Shown here: one piece after another, positions 54,255 through 62,488 of the stretch
How positions within the stretch are numbered: the stretch's first letter is position 1
Layout of the letters: every line of letters starts with the position of its first letter
Origin: Mucilaginibacter limnophilus
GTDB taxonomy: Bacteria; Bacteroidota; Bacteroidia; Sphingobacteriales; Sphingobacteriaceae
Direction of reading: 5' to 3'
Assembly (NCBI RefSeq): GCF_004005815.1
Contig: NZ_SACK01000001.1
Span: forward strand, 682,001 to 746,000
Length of the DNA stretch: 64,000 bases
Notes under the pieces: generated by a model
What the model saw: only the letters and a program-made list of their open reading frames with translations
The model's database searches: none
What the model was told of the DNA's origin: nothing
Program-made: the position numbers and the translations under genes

Positions 54255-54287
54255 AAAAAAGGCTTCCAACTGTTGGAAGCCTTTTTT
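54255..54287. terminator. Terminator of the sigma-factor gene
   Basis: A 15-bp perfect stem (54255-54269 with 54273-54287) with a 3-nt loop and A/T-rich ends lies just past the rpoD stop on the minus strand. Confidence 0.92.
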
Positions 54288-54292
54288 GAGTG

Positions 54293-55153
54293 TTAACCCA
54301 AATATGATTTAAGGATTTTACTCCTTGAGGTGTGCCGCAATCTTTGCAACGCCTTATCTTTTATCTGCCTTACACGCTCGCGTGTCAGGTTAAATTTCTC
54401 GCCAATTTCTTCAAGAGAAAGCGGGTGGTTGGTGCCTAAACCAAAAAATAATACAATAATTTCACGCTCACGCTCCGTTAATGTCGAAAGTGAACGTTTA
54501 ATCTCCTCTGATAATGATTCATTGATCAGTATCGAATCGGTATTCGGTTCGTGGTTCTCCAATACGTCAAGCAGCGTGTTTTCTTCACCTTGTACAAAAG
54601 GCGCGTCCATTGATACATGGCGGCCTGAATTGCTTAATGTATCTGATATCTTGTCGACAGTAGTTTCCAGGATATCAGCAAGCTCTTCAGGTGAAGGCTC
54701 ACGCTCATATTCCTGTTCAAGCTTTGAAAACGCTTTGCTGATTTTGCTAAGTGAACCTACTTGGTTTAATGGCAAACGTACAATGCGCGACTGCTCGGCA
54801 ATAGCCTGCAGTATCGACTGACGGATCCACCAAACAGCGTATGAAATGAACTTAAAACCTTTAGTTTCGTCAAAGCGTTTGGCTGCTTTTATCAAACCAA
54901 GGTTACCTTCGTTAATTAAGTCGCCAAGGGTTAAGCCCTGGTTTTGATATTGTTTTGCAACAGAGACCACAAAACGAAGGTTGGTTTTGGTTAAGCGTTC
55001 AAGCGCAGCCTGGTCGCCTTCCCTTATTTTTTGTGCAAGTATTACTTCTTCTTCGGCAGTTATCAGGTCAACTTTACCAATTTCGTGAAGGTATTTATCA
55101 AGTGATTGCGATTCACGATTGGTAATGGATTGTGTGATCTTGAGTTGTCTCAT
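54293..55153 (-). CDS. rpoD: Primary RNA polymerase sigma factor (RpoD/SigA, short Bacteroidota type)
   Basis: The 286-residue sigma70 factor lacks region 1.1 and the long insertion of E. coli RpoD. Region 1.2/2.1 ([14 protein letters not shown] near 30), region 2.3-2.4 ([20 protein letters not shown] near 100), region 3 and the region 4.2 helix-turn-helix ([20 protein letters not shown] near 250) are all present. This is the size of the primary sigma factor of Bacteroides fragilis and recognises TTTG/TAnnTTTG promoters, as seen across this window. Confidence 0.95.
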   Translation of the reverse strand: MRQLKITQSITNRESQSLDKYLHEIGKVDLITAEEEVILAQKIREGDQAALERLTKTNLRFVVSVAKQYQNQGLTLGDLINEGNLGLIKAAKRFDETKGFKFISYAVWWIRQSILQAIAEQSRIVRLPLNQVGSLSKISKAFSKLEQEYEREPSPEELADILETTVDKISDTLSNSGRHVSMDAPFVQGEENTLLDVLENHEPNTDSILINESLSEEIKRSLSTLTEREREIIVLFFGLGTNHPLSLEEIGEKFNLTRERVRQIKDKALQRLRHTSRSKILKSYLG

Positions 55154-55194
55154 CTATTTTATAGCCTCGATTCTTTGTTTTAGAATTGAACGTG

Positions 55195-55202
55195 CAAAGG
55201 TA
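55195..55202 (-). promoter_or_regulatory. Candidate -7 box of rpoD
   Basis: The minus strand reads TACCTTTG, a perfect TAnnTTTG box, giving a leader of about 35 nt. No -33 TTG is visible at the usual distance. Confidence 0.5.
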
Positions 55203-55263
55203 AGCATTTGTTCTCTATTTTTCGCTGTAATATAACATATTTACGTAAAAAACATGTTAGGTG

Positions 55264-56106
55264 CTACACAATTTCTGCCAGGGTGAAAGTGTCTTTCACC
55301 CTTATTCCTTTCTCTGTCATTTGCAAAGTACAGCATTCATTAACAGCGTCATGCTCAAAGTACAAAATGTATTCCTTTTCTAAAGCTTCTGTCAAAATGG
55401 CCTTCTTTTCTGCCAGCGTTTTAAGCGGAAACATGTCGTAAGCCATTACATAAGGCAAAGGTAAATGCCCAACAGATGGCAGCAAATCGGCCATGTACAA
55501 CAGCTTGCGGCCTTTATACTCGATCAGCGGCAGCATCTGGGCGTCGGTATGGCCATAAGCAAAACGCACGTCAAAACCGTTGATAAAGTTTACGCCATCT
55601 TGAGCATCAATAAACTTCAACTGACCGCTATCATGTAACGGTAATATATTCTCTTTTAAAAATGATGCTTTCTCGCGGTCGTTTGGGTTAACGGCCCAGT
55701 CCCAGTGTTGCGCGTTGCTCCAGTAGGTGGCATTTTTAAAAGCCGGAACCAGCTTTTCGCCATCACGATTAACGGCGCCTCCCACATGGTCGAAATGTAA
55801 ATGCGTTAAAAAAACATCTGTAATATCGTCACGATGAAAGCCGTGTGCTTTAAGCGAACTATCGAGCGTGTCGTTACCATGCAAGTGATAATGACCTAAA
55901 AATTTCGCGTCTTGTTTGTTGCCAATGCCGGTGTCAATAAGTATCAGCCGGTTACCATCTTCAACCAGCAGGCACCGCATAGCCCATGTACACAGGTTAT
56001 TTTCGTCGGCAGGATTAGTTTTGCTCCAGATAGTTTTTGGAACAACTCCAAACATAGCGCCGCCATCAAGTTTAAATAATTCTGTGTTTATGGTGTATAG
56101 GTTCAT
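55264..56106 (-). CDS. MBL-fold metallo-hydrolase
   Basis: The 280-residue protein has the metallo-beta-lactamase fold: metal motif HLHFDHVGG (near residue 100), further ligands in YGHTDAQ, ADLLPS and the C-terminal FEHDA. It resembles AHL-lactonase/AttM-like and other quorum-quenching or general hydrolases, but Asp/His ligands alone do not define a substrate. No signal peptide. It is monocistronic, upstream of a repeat cluster. Confidence 0.85.
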   Translation of the reverse strand: MNLYTINTELFKLDGGAMFGVVPKTIWSKTNPADENNLCTWAMRCLLVEDGNRLILIDTGIGNKQDAKFLGHYHLHGNDTLDSSLKAHGFHRDDITDVFLTHLHFDHVGGAVNRDGEKLVPAFKNATYWSNAQHWDWAVNPNDREKASFLKENILPLHDSGQLKFIDAQDGVNFINGFDVRFAYGHTDAQMLPLIEYKGRKLLYMADLLPSVGHLPLPYVMAYDMFPLKTLAEKKAILTEALEKEYILYFEHDAVNECCTLQMTEKGIRVKDTFTLAEIV

Positions 56107-56254
56107 TAGTCCATAGTCAATAGACCATAGTCCATAGCGAAAATCCGAATTCCGAATCAGCGATTATGAACTACAGACAACTTTAATTCTATCAGCAATA
56201 ATTCATAGTCAATAATCTCAATTTTATGGACTATCGACTATGGACCATCGACTA
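56107..56254. repeat. Intergenic inverted repeat of the TAGTCCATAG family
   Basis: The outer arms (56107-56136 and 56225-56254) are close inverted copies built on TAGTCCATAGTC/GACTATGGACTA words. An inner segment with partly related words (ATTATGAACTAC, ATTCATAGTCAATAAT) fills the loop. It spans the whole gap between lpdA and the MBL gene, both on the minus strand. Confidence 0.75.
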
Positions 56255-56256
56255 AT

Positions 56257-57648
56257 TTAAATATGTATCACCTCACCGTAAGCAGCGGCGGCAGCTTCCA
56301 TAATGGCTTCACTCATGGTTGGGTGCGGGTGTACCGATTTTATGATCTCCATGCCGGTAGTTTCCAGTTTGCGGGCTACAACGCATTCAGCAATCATCTC
56401 GGTAACGTTAAAGCCTATCATGTGCGCGCCTAAAAATTCGCCGTATTTGGCATCAAAAATCAACTTTACAAAGCCGTCTTTTGCGCCTGCTGCGCTTGCC
56501 TTGCCCGATGCTGAGAACGGGAATTTTCCCACTTTAATCTCATATCCGGCTTCTTTAGCGGCTTTTTCAGTATAACCTACTGAAGCGACTTCCGGTGAAC
56601 AGTAAGTACAACCCGGTATATTGTTGTAATTAATAGGTTCAGGGTGATGGCCTGCAATTTTTTCAACGCAGGTAATACCCTCTGCCGATGCTACGTGTGC
56701 TAATGCCTGGCCCATTACAATATCGCCTATTGCGTACACGCCCTCTACGTTAGTACGGTAAAACTCGTCAACCAGTACTTTACCCTTGTCGGTTTTTACG
56801 CCAACTTCCTCAAGACCTATGCCTTCAATGTTAGTAGCGATACCTACTGCTGACAGTACAATCTCAGCTTCAAGCACTTCGGTACCTTTAGCGGTTTTAA
56901 CACTTACTTTGCACAGGTCGCCTGAGGTATCAACCGATTCAACTGTTGAGTTGGTCATGATATTTATGCCTTGTTTTTTCAGGCTGCGCTCCAGTTGTTT
57001 TGAAACCTCTTCGTCCTCTAAAGGCACAACGTTTGGTAAAAACTCAACTACAGTTACCTGAGTGCCAATGGCATTATAAAAATATGCAAATTCAATACCT
57101 ATAGCGCCCGAACCTACAACTACCAATGATTTTGGTTGCTTAGGCAACGCCATGGCCTGACGGTAACCGATAATCTTTTTGCCGTCCTGTTTAAGGTTAG
57201 GCAATTCGCGCGAGCGGCCGCCGGTGGCCAGTATAATATGTTTTGCAGATATGTCCTGGGTTTTGCCGTCTTCGGCTTTAACTTCAACAACGCCTTTACC
57301 TTTAAGCTTGCCGAAACCCATTATCACATCAATCTTGTTTTTCTTCATTAAAAACTGAACGCCTTTGCTCATGCCATCGGCAACGCCGCGGCTGCGTTTT
57401 ACAACGGCATCAAAGTTAACAGCACCCTCGCCATTTATTGTAATACCATAATCGGCAGCGTGATTTATATATTCAAAAACCTGCGCACTTTTTAAAAGAG
57501 CTTTTGTAGGGATACAGCCCCAGTTAAGGCAGATACCGCCAAGGGATTCTTTTTCTACTATCGCGGTTTTTAAACCAAGCTGGGAAGCGCGTATTGCGGC
57601 AACATATCCGCCCGGGCCCGACCCTATAACTATCAAATCGTAGCTCAT
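56257..57648 (-). CDS. lpdA: Dihydrolipoyl dehydrogenase (E3)
   Basis: The 463-residue flavoprotein has the FAD motif GSGPGGYVAA at residue 9, redox disulfide GGICLNWGCIPT (two Cys spaced by four residues, near 42 and 47), the NAD motif GSGAIGIEFA near 180 and the C-terminal His-Glu pair in HPHPTMSEA. It reoxidises lipoamide of 2-oxoacid dehydrogenase complexes and the glycine cleavage system. The replacement of the usual NVGC by NWGC is common in this group. Confidence 0.95.
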   Translation of the reverse strand: MSYDLIVIGSGPGGYVAAIRASQLGLKTAIVEKESLGGICLNWGCIPTKALLKSAQVFEYINHAADYGITINGEGAVNFDAVVKRSRGVADGMSKGVQFLMKKNKIDVIMGFGKLKGKGVVEVKAEDGKTQDISAKHIILATGGRSRELPNLKQDGKKIIGYRQAMALPKQPKSLVVVGSGAIGIEFAYFYNAIGTQVTVVEFLPNVVPLEDEEVSKQLERSLKKQGINIMTNSTVESVDTSGDLCKVSVKTAKGTEVLEAEIVLSAVGIATNIEGIGLEEVGVKTDKGKVLVDEFYRTNVEGVYAIGDIVMGQALAHVASAEGITCVEKIAGHHPEPINYNNIPGCTYCSPEVASVGYTEKAAKEAGYEIKVGKFPFSASGKASAAGAKDGFVKLIFDAKYGEFLGAHMIGFNVTEMIAECVVARKLETTGMEIIKSVHPHPTMSEAIMEAAAAAYGEVIHI

Positions 57649-57966
57649 ATTTTATTATGTGTGTTTTATGATGTTGCCAAAGCTAATTAAATAGGCTGAA
57701 ATCCAAAAATTAACAGGGTTTGGTAAAACCTTATGGCTTTAAACTTACATACTTACACAGAAGTAACAAATTTAATACAAAGTAAAATTGACTTCGTTTT
57801 TAATTAAATGCTTAAATGGCAGGATATTACGAAACTGTGAATGAATTACACATTAATGTTGAGAATTTTTTTAAGAAACTTCACAATTAATTAACATAAG
57901 GCGTGAATGTTTTGCATAATTTTGCGGAAATTATAATTAACTGATTTATTAACAAATTCCCCTTAC
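57649..57966. promoter_or_regulatory. Divergent promoter region of lpdA and the TonB-dependent receptor
   Basis: This 318-bp gap holds a plus-strand -7 box TAATTTTG (57917-57924), 42 nt before the receptor ATG, and a minus-strand lpdA promoter near 57678-57706. Between them the sequence is AT-rich without further structure that I can name. Confidence 0.5.
57678..57706 (-). promoter_or_regulatory. Promoter of lpdA
   Basis: On the minus strand TTTTG (-33, ending at 57704) and TAGCTTTG (-7, 57678-57685) are separated by 18 nt. This is the best full match to the Bacteroidota consensus in the window and gives a leader of about 25 nt. Confidence 0.65.
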
Positions 57967-60900
57967 ATGAAAAAGTTTTTACTTTTTTTACTTTTTTCTA
58001 TGATTATTTGTGGAGCCTCATTTGCGCAGGTTACAACAAGTAGTTTAACAGGAGTTATTAAAGACGCCAAAGGCGAGACCCTTATTGGCGCTACCGTAAA
58101 GGCCACTCACACCCCAAGCGGTACAAACTATGCAACGGCAACCAATGCCGATGGTAAATTTACCCTTCCGAACATGAGGGTTGGCGGACCTTATCTAATT
58201 ACTGTTACTTATGTAGGTTACAATGCCAAAAACATATCAGATATTTATCTGAAACTTGGTGAACCTTATTCATTGAATTTAACGCTGGAAAGCGGAAATG
58301 TTTTGCAAGACGTAGTAATTACTGCTAATCGTAATTCATTAATGAATTCAGACCGTACAGGTGCCGGTACTAACGTTAGCCGCTCAACCATTCAGGCAAT
58401 TCCTACAATTAACAGGGGTTTGCGCGACTTTACAAAGTTATCACCTTTAGCAAACGTTAATGGTTCAGGTACTTCATTTGCTGGTACAAACAACCGTTAC
58501 AATCAGTTTTCAATTGATGGTATAACCAATAACGACGTGTTTGGTCTTGCTGCTTCAGGTACAAATGGTGGACAAACCAATATCGAACCAATCAGCTTAG
58601 ATGCGATAGAAGAGTTCCAGATCAACATTGCACCTTATGATCTGCGTCAAGGTGGTTTTACCGGTGGTGGCATCAATGCTGTAACACGTAGTGGTACAAA
58701 CGAGTATCAGGGTTCAGTTTACTATTTTGGTAACAACCAAAGCTTGGTTGGCCAAAATAACCCTAATACTAACGTAAAATCAAAGTATCCTAAATATTCT
58801 GACTACCAATTAGGGTTCCGTGTTGGCGGACCAATAGTAAAGAACAAATTATTTTTCTTTGTAAATGGTGAAATAACACGTAATACTACACCAAACGCGT
58901 TTGACCCAACTGATCCGGGTTCAGGTTCAAAAGTGACGATTGATGAAATAAACCGCGTAGTTAATACCTTGAAAAGAATTGCGCCAAGCTATGATCCGGG
59001 TTCATATGGTAAAATTGATGATGAGACAAACTCAAACAAATTTTTGGTTAAAATTGACTGGAACATCAATGATAAACATAAGTTAACTGCCCGCCACAGC
59101 TATGCTTTTGGTGAAAATATTGATAATAGCCGGGGTAACAACAACCTTAGCTTTTATAATCATGGTCAATATTTTCCAAGCACTACAAACTCTACAGGTG
59201 TCGAGTTAAACTCAACCTTTAATTCGGAGTTTTCAAACAACCTGTTATTGGGTTATACCCGTGTTCGAGACGACCGTGATCCTTTAGGTGATCCATTCCC
59301 CGAAGTCCGCATAAACAATCTTAGCGGCGGCGGCTACATCTATTTGGGTAGTGAATATTCATCAGTGGCTAATCAGCTTGATCAGGATATCTTTTCTATT
59401 AATGATAACTTTAGCTGGTATAAAGGCAAGCACACTTTCACTATAGGTACCAACAACGAGTTCTACAAGTTCTACAACTTGTTTGCACAAAACATCTTCG
59501 GAAGTTATGCTTACAAAACTCTTGAGGATTTTGAATCAATAGGTACTGCAGCAGAAGTCGCACCAACTTATTATGCAAAAAGTTACTCCTTTGACCCTAA
59601 CGACGGTCCATATCAAACAAATGCAGCTGCACGTTTCAGCGCAATGCAATTAGGTTTATATGTACAGGACGATTTCCAGGTTACTGACGACTTTAAACTA
59701 ACCTACGGTATCAGAGGCGATCTTCCGGTATTCAATGATAATCCTCCGTTTAACCAGGATTTTGCAAATGCTTACGGTTCAAGAGGTTTATCAACCAGCC
59801 AAAAACCAAAAACAACAGTATTATGGTCTCCACGGCTTGGATTTAACTGGGATGTATTGGGTGACAAATCACTAAAAGTACGCGGTGGTACCGGTATATT
59901 TACCGGTAGGGTGCCATTTGTATGGATATCAAACCAATACTCAAATAACGGTACTGTTGTAGCTGGTGGTACTGTTGGTAACAGCTCTTCAAGCGGTAAC
60001 CCAATCACGAACCCTACAGGTATAAAATTCAATGCTGATCCGTTTAACCAGCCTCAGGATGTGGGTGGAGTTATTAACCGTGGTGCGATAAACATTACCG
60101 ATAAAGACTTCAAATTCCCGCAAACATTCCGTAGCAACATCGGTATCGATAAACAATTACCATGGGGCTTAATAGGTACTATTGAAGCCATTTACAGTAA
60201 AGGTATAAATAACGTAACCTTTGAAAACCTGAACAGGGAAGTAGACGCTTCATTTACCTTTAACGGTGCTGATCAAAGACCACGGTATTATACAGGCAGA
60301 AGAAACAGCCAGTTTGATGAGATTATTGTATTCGGTAACTCAAACAAAGGTTATTCATATAACTTTGTAGCACAACTTCAAAAACAGTTTAGCCACGGTT
60401 TTGCAGGTTCGATTTCTTATACCTACGGCAAATCAACAGATATCAACTCTGGTACTTCAAGTACAGCTTATTCAAACTGGAGATATGTAAACGCAATCGA
60501 TCCGAACAATGTTGGTGCAAGTTATGCTAACTTTGATGTTCGTCACAGAGTTTCAGGTTTCGTTACTTACCGTATAGAATACGCTAAGAACTTCGCTACT
60601 CAAATTTCGTTGTTCTATAATGGTCAGTCAGGTCAGCCGGTATCTTATATATATGACGGTGACCTTAACAATGATGGTACTGCTAACGACCTTATATTCG
60701 TTCCGGCAAACAGATCACAAATCAGCCTGACAGATATTACAAACGGCCTTACTGCTGATCAGCAATGGCAAAAATTGGATTCATACATATCTAATAATTC
60801 TTACTTAAAAGATAGAAGAGGTAAATATGCTGAACGTAATGGTTCAAGATTGCCATTCCAGCAAGTGTTTGATGTAAGGATATTACAAGATTTGGGTATG

Positions 60901-61164
60901 AATATCGGTAATACTAAAAACAGGCTTCAATTATCGTTTGACATATTGAACTTTGGTAACCTGTTAAACAAAAACTGGGGAAGCTTTAATACCGTTCCTA
61001 ACCAAACGTTTTCGTTTATTAAATACACTGGTTTAGCTACTGACGGAAAAACGCCGAACTTTCAATACACAGAAGCAGGACAAACAGATGGTAAAATATA
61101 TTCTGAAAGTGATTTAACCTCTCGTTGGAGAGCTCAGATCGGTATCAGGTATATCTTTAATTAA
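57967..61164 (+). CDS. Oar-like TonB-dependent outer-membrane receptor
   Basis: The 1065-residue protein has a signal peptide (about 1-20), a carboxypeptidase-regulatory-like beta domain (SLTGVIKDAKGETLIGATVK at about 27-46), a plug domain with RNQFSIDG-type motif (RYNQFSIDGITNNDVFG) and a long beta-barrel ending in IGIRYIFN, a typical outer-membrane C-terminus. Oar-type receptors import or export large ligands in Bacteroidota. No SusD partner is adjacent, so it is probably not a glycan SusC. Confidence 0.9.
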   Translation: MKKFLLFLLFSMIICGASFAQVTTSSLTGVIKDAKGETLIGATVKATHTPSGTNYATATNADGKFTLPNMRVGGPYLITVTYVGYNAKNISDIYLKLGEPYSLNLTLESGNVLQDVVITANRNSLMNSDRTGAGTNVSRSTIQAIPTINRGLRDFTKLSPLANVNGSGTSFAGTNNRYNQFSIDGITNNDVFGLAASGTNGGQTNIEPISLDAIEEFQINIAPYDLRQGGFTGGGINAVTRSGTNEYQGSVYYFGNNQSLVGQNNPNTNVKSKYPKYSDYQLGFRVGGPIVKNKLFFFVNGEITRNTTPNAFDPTDPGSGSKVTIDEINRVVNTLKRIAPSYDPGSYGKIDDETNSNKFLVKIDWNINDKHKLTARHSYAFGENIDNSRGNNNLSFYNHGQYFPSTTNSTGVELNSTFNSEFSNNLLLGYTRVRDDRDPLGDPFPEVRINNLSGGGYIYLGSEYSSVANQLDQDIFSINDNFSWYKGKHTFTIGTNNEFYKFYNLFAQNIFGSYAYKTLEDFESIGTAAEVAPTYYAKSYSFDPNDGPYQTNAAARFSAMQLGLYVQDDFQVTDDFKLTYGIRGDLPVFNDNPPFNQDFANAYGSRGLSTSQKPKTTVLWSPRLGFNWDVLGDKSLKVRGGTGIFTGRVPFVWISNQYSNNGTVVAGGTVGNSSSSGNPITNPTGIKFNADPFNQPQDVGGVINRGAINITDKDFKFPQTFRSNIGIDKQLPWGLIGTIEAIYSKGINNVTFENLNREVDASFTFNGADQRPRYYTGRRNSQFDEIIVFGNSNKGYSYNFVAQLQKQFSHGFAGSISYTYGKSTDINSGTSSTAYSNWRYVNAIDPNNVGASYANFDVRHRVSGFVTYRIEYAKNFATQISLFYNGQSGQPVSYIYDGDLNNDGTANDLIFVPANRSQISLTDITNGLTADQQWQKLDSYISNNSYLKDRRGKYAERNGSRLPFQQVFDVRILQDLGMNIGNTKNRLQLSFDILNFGNLLNKNWGSFNTVPNQTFSFIKYTGLATDGKTPNFQYTEAGQTDGKIYSESDLTSRWRAQIGIRYIFN

Positions 61165-61178
61165 GAAACCTCTTAAGC

Positions 61179-61213
61179 AAAAAGCCCTGCTGATTTTCAG
61201 CGGGGCTTTTTTA
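61179..61213. terminator. Bidirectional terminator
   Basis: A 12-bp stem with one G-T pair (61182-61193 with 61197-61208) has a 3-nt loop and A/T tracts on both sides. It lies between the convergent receptor and purM genes. Confidence 0.88.
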
Positions 61214-61246
61214 TGTATCAGAATTAATTAAAGGGATAAGGAAGGA

Positions 61247-62428
61247 TCAGTTATAGATAAACTTCCCAAATTCCGACTGCACGGTTACCTGTTTTTTCTC
61301 AGCTGCTTCAACACGGCCAATTACCTGGGCCTCGATATTAAAGCTTTTGGATATGCTAATGATATCATTAGCATATTCGGCAGGTACATAAAGTTCCATG
61401 CGATGGCCCATGTTAAATACCTTGTACATTTCCTGCCAACTGGTTTTTGATTCTTCGTGTATCAGCTTAAACAGTGGTGGAACCGGCAGTAGGTTATCTT
61501 TTATTACATGCAGGTTATCAATAAAGTGCAGCACTTTGGTTTGCGCACCGCCGCTGCAATGTACCATGCCATGTATGTGGCTGCGGTGCATATCAAGCAC
61601 AGTTTTTATAACAGGTGCATAAGTACGGGTGGGTGACAATACCAATTTGCCTGCGGTTACGCTTTGCCCGTTACCGATATCAATTGGGTCTGTTAGGTTT
61701 TTACTTCCTGAAAAAATCAACTCATATGGTATGGCAGCATCATAACTTTCGGGATACTTCTCTGCAACCGTTTTATTAAATACATCATGTCTTGCTGATG
61801 TAAGGCCATTTGAACCCATACCGCCGTTATATTCGGTTTCGTATGATGTTTGCCCGTATGAAGCAAGCCCGACAATAACATCACCTGCCTGTATGTTATG
61901 GTTTGATATCACATCATCACGGCGCATGCGGCAGGTAACGGTTGAGTCGACAATAATGGTTCGCACCAGGTCGCCTACATCGGCAGTCTCACCACCGGTA
62001 GAATAAATGCCGATTCCTGCATCACGTAAGCCGGCTAAAACTTCTTCAGTGCCATTTATAATAGCAGCGATAACTTCACCGGGGATAAGGTTTTTATTAC
62101 GACCGATTGTTGATGACAGCAAAATATTATCCGTAGCGCCTACGCAAAGCAGATCGTCAATATTCATGATGATCGCATCTTGTGCAATGCCACGCCAAAC
62201 TGATAGGTCGCCGGTCTCTTTCCAATAGGTGTAAGCTAATGAAGATTTTGTGCCTGCTCCGTCGGCATGCATAATATTACACCACGCAGGGTCGTTGCTT
62301 AATATATCGGGTACTATCTTACAAAAGGCTTGAGGAAAAATGCCTTTATCAATATTTTTTATAGCGTTATGTACATCATCTTTAGAGGCGGAAACGCCGC
62401 GTTGATCATATCTTTGCGAAGAAATCAT
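61247..62428 (-). CDS. purM: Phosphoribosylformylglycinamidine cyclo-ligase (AIR synthetase), long type
   Basis: The roughly 393-residue protein has the PurM fold: YDQRGVSASKDDV at the N-terminus, HADGAGTKSSLAY near residue 56, STGGETADVGDLVRT near 145 and GHRMELYVP near 345. It closes the imidazole ring in purine synthesis. It is longer than E. coli PurM, as is usual in Bacteroidota. The ATG at 62428 is preferred to a TTG two codons earlier, and a -7 box lies 3 nt before it. Confidence 0.88.
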   Translation of the reverse strand: MISSQRYDQRGVSASKDDVHNAIKNIDKGIFPQAFCKIVPDILSNDPAWCNIMHADGAGTKSSLAYTYWKETGDLSVWRGIAQDAIIMNIDDLLCVGATDNILLSSTIGRNKNLIPGEVIAAIINGTEEVLAGLRDAGIGIYSTGGETADVGDLVRTIIVDSTVTCRMRRDDVISNHNIQAGDVIVGLASYGQTSYETEYNGGMGSNGLTSARHDVFNKTVAEKYPESYDAAIPYELIFSGSKNLTDPIDIGNGQSVTAGKLVLSPTRTYAPVIKTVLDMHRSHIHGMVHCSGGAQTKVLHFIDNLHVIKDNLLPVPPLFKLIHEESKTSWQEMYKVFNMGHRMELYVPAEYANDIISISKSFNIEAQVIGRVEAAEKKQVTVQSEFGKFIYN

Positions 62429-62431
62429 GGG

Positions 62432-62439
62432 CAAATATA
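62432..62439 (-). promoter_or_regulatory. Candidate -7 box of purM
   Basis: The minus strand reads TATATTTG, a perfect TAnnTTTG box, ending 3 nt before the purM ATG; the mRNA would be essentially leaderless. Confidence 0.5.
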
Positions 62440-62488
62440 GCCTTTAAACATTTAAAATATTACATTGCCCGCTTCCATCTGTCTGCTT

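Noticed and set aside
57967..61164. A SusC-type glycan transporter
   Set aside because: There is no SusD gene next to it, and the domain order and sequence match Oar-like receptors.
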